A stretch of 14,948 nucleotides of DNA from Acidobacteria subdivision 2 bacterium RH1 MAG20. GTDB taxonomy: Bacteria; Acidobacteriota; Terriglobia; Terriglobales; Acidobacteriaceae. Each line of letters begins with the position of its first letter. Position 1 is the first letter of the stretch. This document shows positions 6,636 to 13,566 of the stretch, piece after piece. The stretch is from NCBI GenBank assembly GCA_002197545.1, contig NFUO01000690.1, positions 1-14,948 on the forward strand, given 5' to 3'. The position numbers and the translations under genes were made by a program. The notes beneath the pieces are model-generated. The model was not told the origin of the DNA. It ran no database searches and saw only the letters and a list, made by a program, of their open reading frames with translations.

Positions 6636-8594
6636 CTATAAAAGCCGTGCAAGCTCATCTTCAGGATCTCGCCTTGCGAGTACAAACATGTTCCGCGCAT
6701 AGCGGAACAATGTGACAAGGTTTGTGTTGTACCAGCAGCACTCGCTCATTCGTGGCGAGAGTCCACACAAGAAGCGCAGTTTCTCCAACCTGTTTGGCGA
6801 TGCGCTCATTGCGGCTGCCAGGCGATGATTCCCATCCAGAACCGTCATTGGCTCACTATCGTTCAGTCCAATCAGAATAACGGCGCCGAATTGTGACTCT
6901 TCCAGAAGAAGTTGATTCCGAATATCGGAAATTTTAGACAAGAACGGTGTGTCGACCAGGTGTGGCTGCATGCGAATGCCTTCAGCAACTTTAGTGAGTG
7001 AAAAGTTGCCTCGCGCGAGTTTTCTCCACTGGGCCCGTGGAAATACCCTTATCTGGCTGACGTCCGCTGGCGTGATCTCCACCTCATACCATTCCGTTTC
7101 GGGCGGAATCTCCTTCCACAACGAAAGATGCCGAATGAACAGCAGGGCGCGCCGCTTTGCATTCTCCTGCGCATTGTCCAGATGAGGATTGCTGACAACT
7201 TCGCCCAAACTCTCCCGATACTCCTCGAATGCGGGCGCGTGGAAGTCGGACTTCAAGAACTCCGCAATCACTTCATCTTCTGATACGCGCCGGATGAGTC
7301 TGAAAGGGCGTACAATTCCAGCCTCTCGCGGTGGCTCCTGATTGCCGAGCAGTTCAACCAGAAACGGAATTGCGACATAGATGAGCAGAATAGTCATCAG
7401 GATCAGCTGCACCAGGATGACCTCACGTAGCGACGAGTGGTAACGGGCAATGCCGGCAATCACAATTCCGCTGAAAACCAGCTGCACCCAGCTCGCATTG
7501 GCAATCTTGTAGGACATTTCGAAGGTAATGATGACCACACTGAGCGAGTAGACAACTGTAGTAATGGCATACAGCGCGAGAAGGTACGGAAGGTTGTACT
7601 TTCCAGCTATTTCGAATCCAGAGCCGAAGAGCGTTGTCCAGAGACGTGCAGGTGCGATGCTCAAACCGAAAGCTAAGACGGATCCTATACCCAATACCAA
7701 CATGAGACACGTTGCGATGACCTTGAGATCCTTTCTCTCCTCATCGCGAGTACCCGCAACCAGCGGAAACATGCTGTTCACGACCGCCGAAGAAAAGGCA
7801 AATATCACGCGGCCCACCATGGCCACCGCCGCGTAAAGACCAGCCTGCTCGGCAGCAAAAAAGTGCTTCACAAGAACGATGTCGCAGTTATTGATAAGGA
7901 CTTGGCCGGAGAAGAAAATCAGGGCCTGGATTGTCTCGCGGAAGAAATAAGAGAGGCGATGCGGGCTCGCAACCCGGCCCGCCAGTTTGGGTGCAATCGC
8001 AAGATAGGCCACCGCAACAGCTGCGGCGTTGGCTGCAATCACGCCTTCGACGCCCAGGCCGGCCAGGATAAGGATGAGCGACCCGCCGAGGCGAACCACG
8101 CCCTCAAGAACAAGATTGCCTGCAAGGCGACGAAATCCGTAGGTGCCCTGGATGTATCCTCGCCGGCATCCAAGAGGGATGTAGAAGGCTGCGCCTAAGG
8201 CTAGGAGCGCGATCAGTACAGGACTGGGCAGGTTCAGATAATCGGTGATCGACCTCTGAAATATCAACAAGAGGAGCGCAATCAGGATGCCGACAGCCCA
8301 AGTGCCTCGATGAAGAATTCGATAGGCCCCGGAGCCCTGCTCAGGACTCTTCTGTCGCGCCACAACTTTGGCGGAAACAATTTGAAACGAGAGCGTGACC
8401 GCAGATATCAGGGTGAGAATGGTGTAGACGGCAGTCGCCTGCCCATATCCCTTGGGGCCGATGAATCGCGCCACGACAATGTTGTAGGCGAGGCTGATTG
8501 CAGTGGTAAGGCTCGAGCCCGAAAGCAATATAAGGCTTCCCGAGACAATGCGCGACTGCAGCGTCTTCGTCCTTCTTGTCAAACCATTCACCAC
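6636..8594 (-). CDS. Wzx/MATE-type polysaccharide flippase fused to a ParB-like DGNHR domain
   Basis: The amino part (about 430 residues) is a polytopic membrane protein. It starts 'SGSLILLSGSSL' and has 'VVARFIGPKGYGQATAVYTI', the style of the oligosaccharide flippase family (COG2244), which moves lipid-linked glycans across the inner membrane. About 12-14 helices are apparent. The last 215 residues (bases about 7283-6636) are soluble, with 'HLDNAQENAKRRAL', 'WYEVEI', 'VILIGLNDSEPMTVL' and a DGNHR motif at 6836-6822. That motif resembles the ParB/sulfiredoxin-type DG-x-HR nucleotide-binding signature. Standalone proteins of this kind occur near glycan genes in other bacteria, from memory. 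The frame is open up to an ATG at 8747, but I chose the GTG pair at 8594/8591. It puts the first helix near the amino end and leaves 190 bases for divergent promoters. The start is uncertain. Confidence 0.8.
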   Translation of the reverse strand: MVNGLTRRTKTLQSRIVSGSLILLSGSSLTTAISLAYNIVVARFIGPKGYGQATAVYTILTLISAVTLSFQIVSAKVVARQKSPEQGSGAYRILHRGTWAVGILIALLLLIFQRSITDYLNLPSPVLIALLALGAAFYIPLGCRRGYIQGTYGFRRLAGNLVLEGVVRLGGSLILILAGLGVEGVIAANAAAVAVAYLAIAPKLAGRVASPHRLSYFFRETIQALIFFSGQVLINNCDIVLVKHFFAAEQAGLYAAVAMVGRVIFAFSSAVVNSMFPLVAGTRDEERKDLKVIATCLMLVLGIGSVLAFGLSIAPARLWTTLFGSGFEIAGKYNLPYLLALYAITTVVYSLSVVIITFEMSYKIANASWVQLVFSGIVIAGIARYHSSLREVILVQLILMTILLIYVAIPFLVELLGNQEPPREAGIVRPFRLIRRVSEDEVIAEFLKSDFHAPAFEEYRESLGEVVSNPHLDNAQENAKRRALLFIRHLSLWKEIPPETEWYEVEITPADVSQIRVFPRAQWRKLARGNFSLTKVAEGIRMQPHLVDTPFLSKISDIRNQLLLEESQFGAVILIGLNDSEPMTVLDGNHRLAAAMSASPNRLEKLRFLCGLSPRMSECCWYNTNLVTLFRYARNMFVLARRDPEDELARLL

Positions 8595-8783
8595 ACTCTC
8601 AAGTTCCTGGTTCACGATGCAGGAATGGATCGGCAACCAGATGCGGAAACAGCTGGACACTTGGCGGCAGAACATACGATGCGAGAATTCACGCTCCGGC
8701 TGCTCACAATCGACGTGGAATTGAGCTTCATGACGAAATGGTGACAACCGCGAGCATGCGAATGGACTCTAATAGATACGCTT
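8595..8783. promoter_or_regulatory. Divergent intergenic region between flippase and GH99-like genes
   Basis: If the flippase starts at 8594, these 189 bases carry both promoters. The plus-strand gene at 8784 has no Shine-Dalgarno sequence. An AT-rich TAATAGAT block (8770-8777) ends 6 bases before its ATG, which could place the transcription start at or next to the start codon. I found no convincing -35 element in either direction. Confidence 0.25.
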
Positions 8784-9791
8784 ATGATTAGCCGTTTAAG
8801 TACTACCCTGCTTCTTCTTCTCGTCCTTTCCCACGGATGCTCCAGTCCGGGAACAGCTCGCGCGCTGCCGCTCAAGCACAGGGCAGTGGGCAATTCACCA
8901 GAAATCATCGCGTTGTACGAGGCATGGTTTGGGCTTCCCAATCACATCTCCGTCGGCTACTCGTCGCAGGACCCCGCAGTCATCCGCAGTCAGATTCGCC
9001 GCGCAAAAGCCATGGGCATCTCCGCGTTCGTGGTGGACTGGTATGGAGACCGCGAGCCCTTCATCGATCAGAACTACGCCTTGATGCAGAAGGCGGCAGC
9101 CAAACAGAAGTTCAAGATTGCGATGATGTATGACGAAACCGACGCCGAGGATGGAGCCACTGACGAAGCCCTTGCGGATTTTCAGATGTTCCATGACACC
9201 TACCTCTCTGCGAAAGCGCCGGGGCATCAGGCCTATCTTACTTATGAAGGCAGGCCTGTGATCTTTATATTTCCGAAAGGGCGGCACACAGATTGGAACA
9301 AAGTGCGTACTCAGGTGAACAAATGGAGCAACCCACCCTGGCTCATCTATGAGAACCTTCCCGGCCCCTATCCAAACGCGTTCGATGGCTACTACGCATG
9401 GATCAACCCCGGAGAAAAGGGATGGATGGCGGATGGAAGCAACTGGGGTGAGCAATATCTGAATGAGTTCTATCAGACGATGCAATCGAAATTTCCCGAC
9501 AAAATCATTGTTGGAGGAGAATGGTCCAGCTTCGACGACAGCAAAGCCTCATGGGGCCTTAACCGGCACATGTCAGCGAGGTGCGGCCAGACCTTTGCTG
9601 ATACTTCCAACTTGTGGCGTACGAAGTTTTCTCCGGACAATCTTCTGCCCTTCGTAATGATCGAAACATGGAACGACTACGAGGAAGGCACTGCGATTGA
9701 GGATGGTATTCCCTCCTGTGCCTCTGGCGTGAAGGAGCACTCTCTGCCCCCTTCAGCGGGGAAGTCCGCGGCATCACGGCCAGTGCCATAG
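8784..9791 (+). CDS. Exported GH99-like glycoside hydrolase, C-terminal domain apparently frameshifted away
   Basis: The 335-residue product begins with a signal peptide, 'LLLLLVLSHGC' (9-19), whose cysteine suggests a possible lipoprotein, though the lipobox is atypical. The body matches GH99/GH71-like bacterial proteins. It has 'IIALYEAWFG' (41-50), 'IRRAKAMGISAFVVDWYG' (71-88), and 'VMIETWNDYEEGTAIEDG' (291-308), where the acidic pair near 298-301 corresponds to the expected active site. GH99 enzymes include endo-alpha-mannosidases; the substrate here cannot be told. After 'GIPSC' (312) the sequence turns into an unlikely tail ('KEHSLPPSAGKSAASRPVP') and stops, whereas relatives usually carry another beta-sandwich of about 80-90 residues. 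Protein-like sequence continues in another frame downstream. It is divergent from the flippase gene and probably trims or remodels the exported glycan. Confidence 0.8.
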   Translation: MISRLSTTLLLLLVLSHGCSSPGTARALPLKHRAVGNSPEIIALYEAWFGLPNHISVGYSSQDPAVIRSQIRRAKAMGISAFVVDWYGDREPFIDQNYALMQKAAAKQKFKIAMMYDETDAEDGATDEALADFQMFHDTYLSAKAPGHQAYLTYEGRPVIFIFPKGRHTDWNKVRTQVNKWSNPPWLIYENLPGPYPNAFDGYYAWINPGEKGWMADGSNWGEQYLNEFYQTMQSKFPDKIIVGGEWSSFDDSKASWGLNRHMSARCGQTFADTSNLWRTKFSPDNLLPFVMIETWNDYEEGTAIEDGIPSCASGVKEHSLPPSAGKSAASRPVP

Positions 9792-10004
9792 AAGGTGAAT
9801 GCGAAGTCCCGCTGAGTAGACAACCTGATGACTCAAAGAACGGGTTCAGCTTGTACATCGGCAGCCTGGACGAGGCCTTTCTCATCCTGCGCCCTTGCTT
9901 TTCGCACTTTCCAAATTGCCGGCAAGAGCGCGCAACAGACATCCGAGGCACCCGCCGGAGATGCCCCAATCACTTACGCAGCGTCAATTGTTTCTCGGCC
10001 CTGA
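9719..10004 (+). pseudogene. Out-of-frame remnant of the GH99-like protein's C-terminal domain
   Basis: From about 9749 to 9890 the +2 frame relative to the hydrolase reads 'FSGEVRGITASAIEGE' and 'GFSLYIGSLDEAFLIL', a fibronectin-like beta pattern. From 9891 the original frame becomes protein-like again ('FQIAGKSAQQTSEAPAGD' then 'APITYA') up to TGA 10002-10004. The total (about 95 codons) is close to the domain missing from the 335-residue product. Two compensating indels would restore a single longer protein. Its end would overlap the convergent glycosyltransferase gene by 31 bases. The domain identity is inferred by eye. Confidence 0.35.
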
Positions 10005-10966
10005 TGAGCTTCAACTTGCATTGTCATCCTTCCGAATTGAGGCACAATCATGGCCGGGGAGCGGTGGACTGTACTAATGATGGAAAGTGGCCTGCCACGA
10101 ACTTCGTCGTACACTCGCCCAACATACTCTCCCAGCACGCCAAGGCACAGCAGCAGTAAACCTCCAACGAAAAACACAGTAGCCGCCACACCACACCCCA
10201 CTGCCAACACCGGGTCCCTTGAGAGCAACATGCAGATCCCCAGGAACGCGGCCATAAGGCTTGCGAAAGCAAACAGCGCGAAGCTGAGCCGCAGCGGCTT
10301 GTAGCTGAAGCTGGTGATCGCGTCCATGGCGTACTTTATCCGACTCAAGAACGAGAGCTTTCCGTCTCCCGCCAACCGATCCTGCCGATCATAAAAGATA
10401 ACCGTGTTGCGATAACCGACCCACGCCCGCAACCCCGGAAGGTAGCGGTTCTTCTCTTCCATCTCATTCACTGAATCAACGGTCTTGCGGCTCATGAGGC
10501 TGAATATGCCGGCATTGAGCGGGATCGGATAGTCGGAGAGAGTTCCCAACACGCGATAAAACAGAGGGAAGAGCCAGGCAAGCATTCTGCGCCGCTCCTG
10601 TCGACTTCTTCTCACCGCGACAACAACATCCGCGCCGTTTTGCCACGCATCGATGAGCTCAGGCAAAACTTCCGGCGGATCCTGGAAATCGCCGTCCATC
10701 AGGATTACCGCGGCGCCGTGTGCTGTCTTCAGACCCGCGGAAATCGCGCCCATGTGGCCCCAGTTGCGGGACAGCTCTACCACCACGATATGTGGGTCAA
10801 GGCGCTGCAGGTCTCTGAGCATTTGGAGAGAGGAGTCAGTGGAGCCATCATTGACATACACTACTTCCCAAGGTGAGCCAACGCCATCCATGGCGATTGC
10901 CACGGCTTCATGGAACCGCGTAATCAGCTCCTCTTCGTTATAAATTGGTACGACCACTGAGATCAT
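9974..10966 (-). CDS. GT2 polyprenyl-phosphate glycosyltransferase (GtrB/DPM-like)
   Basis: I chose the ATG at 10966 because AGGAG stands 6 bases before it and the protein then begins 'MISVVVPIYNEEE', the standard opening of this family. The upstream ATG at 11008 lacks a good site. The 330-residue protein has the nucleotide-binding NDGSTD (39-44), the metal-binding 'DGDFQDPP' (91-98), and a third block ('NAGIFSLMSRKTVDS', 151-165). Two transmembrane helices follow, about 226-249 and 254-279, and then a cytoplasmic tail. This layout matches GtrB/ArnC/DPM enzymes, which transfer a sugar from a nucleotide donor to undecaprenyl phosphate at the inner membrane. The product feeds GT-C transferases that use lipid-linked sugars outside. 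It follows the small exported gene by 103 bases on the same strand, and the polytopic GT-C-like gene upstream in the operon may be its consumer. The sugar is unknown. Confidence 0.88.
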   Translation of the reverse strand: MISVVVPIYNEEELITRFHEAVAIAMDGVGSPWEVVYVNDGSTDSSLQMLRDLQRLDPHIVVVELSRNWGHMGAISAGLKTAHGAAVILMDGDFQDPPEVLPELIDAWQNGADVVVAVRRSRQERRRMLAWLFPLFYRVLGTLSDYPIPLNAGIFSLMSRKTVDSVNEMEEKNRYLPGLRAWVGYRNTVIFYDRQDRLAGDGKLSFLSRIKYAMDAITSFSYKPLRLSFALFAFASLMAAFLGICMLLSRDPVLAVGCGVAATVFFVGGLLLLCLGVLGEYVGRVYDEVRGRPLSIISTVHRSPAMIVPQFGRMTMQVEAHQGRETIDAA

Positions 10967-11069
10967 AGTCCGCTCCTGACTTGCTGCGTATGTTGCGATC
11001 CTGGACATCTCATACCTGCGCCGTTGCCGGTTCAGCAGGTTCCTTTACTTCCGAGTCGTGACCAGGACC

Positions 11070-11573
11070 TCATTCCGGCACTGCCTGAAATACCCGTACT
11101 CGCCATCGGACTTCAGCAGGCGTAAGGACGACGACATAGCGCGCACTCATGTGCTGCCTTGTTGTCAATTTGTTCTTGTGGAGAACCTCCACGTCGTACT
11201 TAACCTCGTCGATGAGCTCAATCGAGAGTCCCTCCGGCGAGTAGAAGACAATTTGAAGGTCATGAGCGCGATCCACGTAGCGGGTGTGTATCCCAAATGA
11301 CTTTTGCTCCTTGATTGTGTCCGTCAGCTTCTCTTTCGCGGTTCCAACAAAATCGGCATTGAGCAGATCCGCACGATTCTGTTCGAGTGCGGCACTGAGG
11401 CTTTGCCAGGATTGCAGGTAATCGCGGATGGCCGCTGCGGCGGTTTGCTTTTCAAGTGCTCTTGGCCCCTGCAAATTGGCAGGTTCCACGCGAACCGTTG
11501 CCTGCGCTGCGCCCATGCAGGAGGCTGTGCTGAAGACCGCACAAAGCAGGAGAAGTGGCTTCACACTGATCAT
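11070..11573 (-). CDS. Small exported protein, possibly lipid-anchored, NTF2-like by inference
   Basis: A longer open frame reaches 11828, but the part upstream of 11573 is a shadow of the next gene. The ATG at 11573 overlaps the preceding stop by 4 bases (ATGA), typical of coupled genes, and starts a signal peptide, 'LLLLCAVFSTASC' (7-19). Cys19 may be lipidated ('TASC'), or the signal may be cut near 'AAQA' (22-25). The remaining 145 residues open with a helical region ('AAIRDYLQSWQSLSAALEQN'), then alternate strands, including 'HDLQIVFYSPEGLSIEL' and 'ARYVVVLTPAEVRWRV'. That is consistent with an alpha/beta-cone (NTF2-like) fold, but I do not recognise the family. It probably works in the periplasm with the two exported proteins encoded just upstream. 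Confidence 0.75.
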   Translation of the reverse strand: MISVKPLLLLCAVFSTASCMGAAQATVRVEPANLQGPRALEKQTAAAAIRDYLQSWQSLSAALEQNRADLLNADFVGTAKEKLTDTIKEQKSFGIHTRYVDRAHDLQIVFYSPEGLSIELIDEVKYDVEVLHKNKLTTRQHMSARYVVVLTPAEVRWRVRVFQAVPE

Positions 11574-12442
11574 TTTGTCCAGCCAATCTGGTTCCCCAGC
11601 ACGACTCCGCTCGCAACGGAGATTGTGGCTCCGCTTTCGACAGGCATTTGCACTTCCGCAATGCCGCGCTTGAGAGGGACATCGACGGTCGACTGAATGC
11701 CGTGATAGCTCTCCGTGAAAGTGACGATCGTCCCATCCGGCACAGCATTGCCTCTGCAGTCGCGGACAGGTGCAGTGACCAACTGAAGCCGCTGGCCTAC
11801 CTGCCGGGCCGTCATCTTTAGCCCGCACGGGTCGCCCGGCACTTGCGCTATCACGCGCGTGGTGGACACCTGACCGATGCGCGCCACAAATGTATCGGTG
11901 CCTTGCAGGGCCGTGGAGTCCATGCCGGTCCAGCCAGCGCCATCCTTGGTCACTACCAAATGCTTCTGCATGCTGCCGCCCGGGCTCGCAAGCTCGAACG
12001 AGATGGTTGCCGGCGTCACGATCAGGTTGCGATAAGCGTCAAACACATACACAGCGCCGGTAATGCCGCTCTTCAGGTCGACGGGAAGGCGGGAAGGCTC
12101 CGCGAGGAAACTCAGTTCCGCGGGCGCTTTTCCCGGCGTCACATCGAGTGTCCCATTGGTTGCGGCGGTCGATGAAGTAAGAACAACCAGGTAGTGCCCG
12201 GCGCTGGTGAGCGAGCCGGCAGCAAAGACCGCAGTCTCTCCCAGCTGCACATCGCGCTTCAACACCTGCTCTGGACAGACGATGTACAGGGTTGCATTGC
12301 CGCTTCCATGGCTCTGGATCGCAAAGGAGCTGCCAGCCTCAATAGCTTTGGGCAAGGTCATGCTCATCCCTTGGGCAAAAGCCACCTGCTGCAGGGTGGC
12401 AAGGGCCAATCCGCTGATCAGCAACCAAAGTCTGGAGTTCAT
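11570..12442 (-). CDS. Exported Ig-like (invasin-style) beta-sandwich protein
   Basis: The ATG at 12442 has GGTGG 6 bases upstream and overlaps the preceding stop by 4 bases. Residues 1-23 are a signal peptide ending 'QVAFA'. The 290-residue protein then shows successive beta-sandwich segments. Examples are 'SGNATLYIVCPEQVLKRDV' (47-65), 'GITGAVYVFDAYRNLI' (124-140) and 'DCRGNAVPDGTIVTFTE' (228-245). The last two resemble Big_1/invasin-type Ig modules, with the 'D..GN.VPDGT.V.F' signature. It has cysteines near 56, 206 and 229. There is no catalytic motif, so it is likely a structural or binding partner in the periplasm or outer surface. Its tight coupling to a polytopic membrane protein and an exported NTF2-like/FxLYD-like protein suggests a fixed-ratio envelope assembly. 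Confidence 0.82.
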   Translation of the reverse strand: MNSRLWLLISGLALATLQQVAFAQGMSMTLPKAIEAGSSFAIQSHGSGNATLYIVCPEQVLKRDVQLGETAVFAAGSLTSAGHYLVVLTSSTAATNGTLDVTPGKAPAELSFLAEPSRLPVDLKSGITGAVYVFDAYRNLIVTPATISFELASPGGSMQKHLVVTKDGAGWTGMDSTALQGTDTFVARIGQVSTTRVIAQVPGDPCGLKMTARQVGQRLQLVTAPVRDCRGNAVPDGTIVTFTESYHGIQSTVDVPLKRGIAEVQMPVESGATISVASGVVLGNQIGWTK

Positions 12443-13566
12443 TGGGAACCACCAAAGCTGTACGTAGCAACAATTGTTCGCTGGCTGCTGATGTTTTTGG
12501 CAAGGTCCTCGGGGACGTGGATGTGAAACGGGACCGGCGTCTGCGGCAAGAGAGCTTGATTCACGTACTGATCCGCAACCCAGACTACTTGACCGCTCTT
12601 GTTGTAGAACGACACAAGCACATGCGCGATATTTACGATCTGTCCGCTTTGATTCGCCAGTTGACCAGTCACTGAGGCGTCCGGAGCCGGATGCAACTGC
12701 TCATTCTCGATCTCGATCACCGGGTCCGCAGAGGCTGCAATCAGAGACGACACTGGCGTCATGCGGATGCTGCCGACATCGGACAACTGTACGCCCGGGA
12801 ACCGGATAAAAAATGGAGTCACCTGCTTCGGCAGCAGCAGATGAGATATCTTGTCAAAGCTGCCCTCGGTCGCGAGCACTGATTTGCTTTTTGACAGCAA
12901 AGTTGCGGTGACCGACACGTAAGCCGGAACGACGTCTTCGTTCAGCAACTCGCCCAGGATCACCACTCCATCTGCTCGCTCCACAGGATGCATATCCACA
13001 ATGCGGACCTGCGGCGATTCCACATCCTGCGTGCCCCAGTCATCGGTGGCGCCGCGGTAGATCACGTCCCAGCGCAGATAATTGACCGGAATAACCTGCG
13101 GCGGAACAGTGGGCGCTTTAACTATAGGCCACTCTGGTTTCCAGTGGTCGCCGTCTCTCACGACTCGCAGGTCGCGTGTGGTTACCGACGCGCCCACCAC
13201 GGTAGACCAATGCAATTTAAGCTCAACATCCGCTTCATTCGCGGAAGCATGTCGCGGCAACACTTCAAAGCTGTTCAGAGTCGCGTAGGTAAGAAGGCCG
13301 GGGTAATATCCCTTCAGATCGCGGACAAAGTCAGGCTCGGTAAACTGCGCCTTGTTGGCGAGACTGGCATAGGCCTTTTCCCACGCTTGCTCGCGGATGT
13401 CGTCACCAAGATTTCTAACGGCCGCTTCCGGAGTTGAAGACGAGGGCCGCAGGCCCTGCCCGCCGGCATAGGCAACTGCAGATTGCACAGGCCACACGGT
13501 ACCAATCACCACGAGCGCTACGGTCGAAGCTCCTAAGAGCGCTGCGAATATGCGTCCATGGTTCAC
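12439..13566 (-). CDS. Membrane-anchored or exported protein with NTF2-like and two FxLYD-like domains
   Basis: The start is GTG at 13566, overlapping the upstream stop in GTGA (13566-13563), so translation is probably coupled. The 375-residue protein has a hydrophobic segment at about 7-32, either an uncleaved anchor or a signal peptide. Residues about 45-147 ('TPEAAVRNLGDDIREQAWEKAY', broken here only for reading) resemble NTF2-like DUF4878-type domains, and end in the typical 'VVRDGDHWKPEW'. Two similar beta modules follow, about 188-260 and 285-372. Each has the N-x-(V/S)-x-hydrophobic strand pattern of FxLYD-type domains ('GELLNEDVVPAYVSVTATLL' and 'GQLANQSGQIVNIAHVLVSF'). Such proteins are common in envelope complexes but their ligands are unknown. 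The gene is the second of a chain of four joined by 4-base overlaps, just after the polytopic membrane protein. Confidence 0.82.
   Translation of the reverse strand: MNHGRIFAALLGASTVALVVIGTVWPVQSAVAYAGGQGLRPSSSTPEAAVRNLGDDIREQAWEKAYASLANKAQFTEPDFVRDLKGYYPGLLTYATLNSFEVLPRHASANEADVELKLHWSTVVGASVTTRDLRVVRDGDHWKPEWPIVKAPTVPPQVIPVNYLRWDVIYRGATDDWGTQDVESPQVRIVDMHPVERADGVVILGELLNEDVVPAYVSVTATLLSKSKSVLATEGSFDKISHLLLPKQVTPFFIRFPGVQLSDVGSIRMTPVSSLIAASADPVIEIENEQLHPAPDASVTGQLANQSGQIVNIAHVLVSFYNKSGQVVWVADQYVNQALLPQTPVPFHIHVPEDLAKNISSQRTIVATYSFGGSQ

Noticed and set aside
8595..8747. Longer flippase start at ATG 8747
   Set aside because: The added 51 residues are Cys/His-rich and unlike flippase amino ends, and this would leave only 36 bases to the divergent gene. 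It is kept as a possibility only.
11574..11828. Amino-terminal extension of the small exported protein frame up to 11828
   Set aside because: It is rich in Cys, Arg and His, lies in a shadow frame of the Ig-like gene, and would put the signal peptide 86 residues inside the protein. The ATG at 11573 is better.
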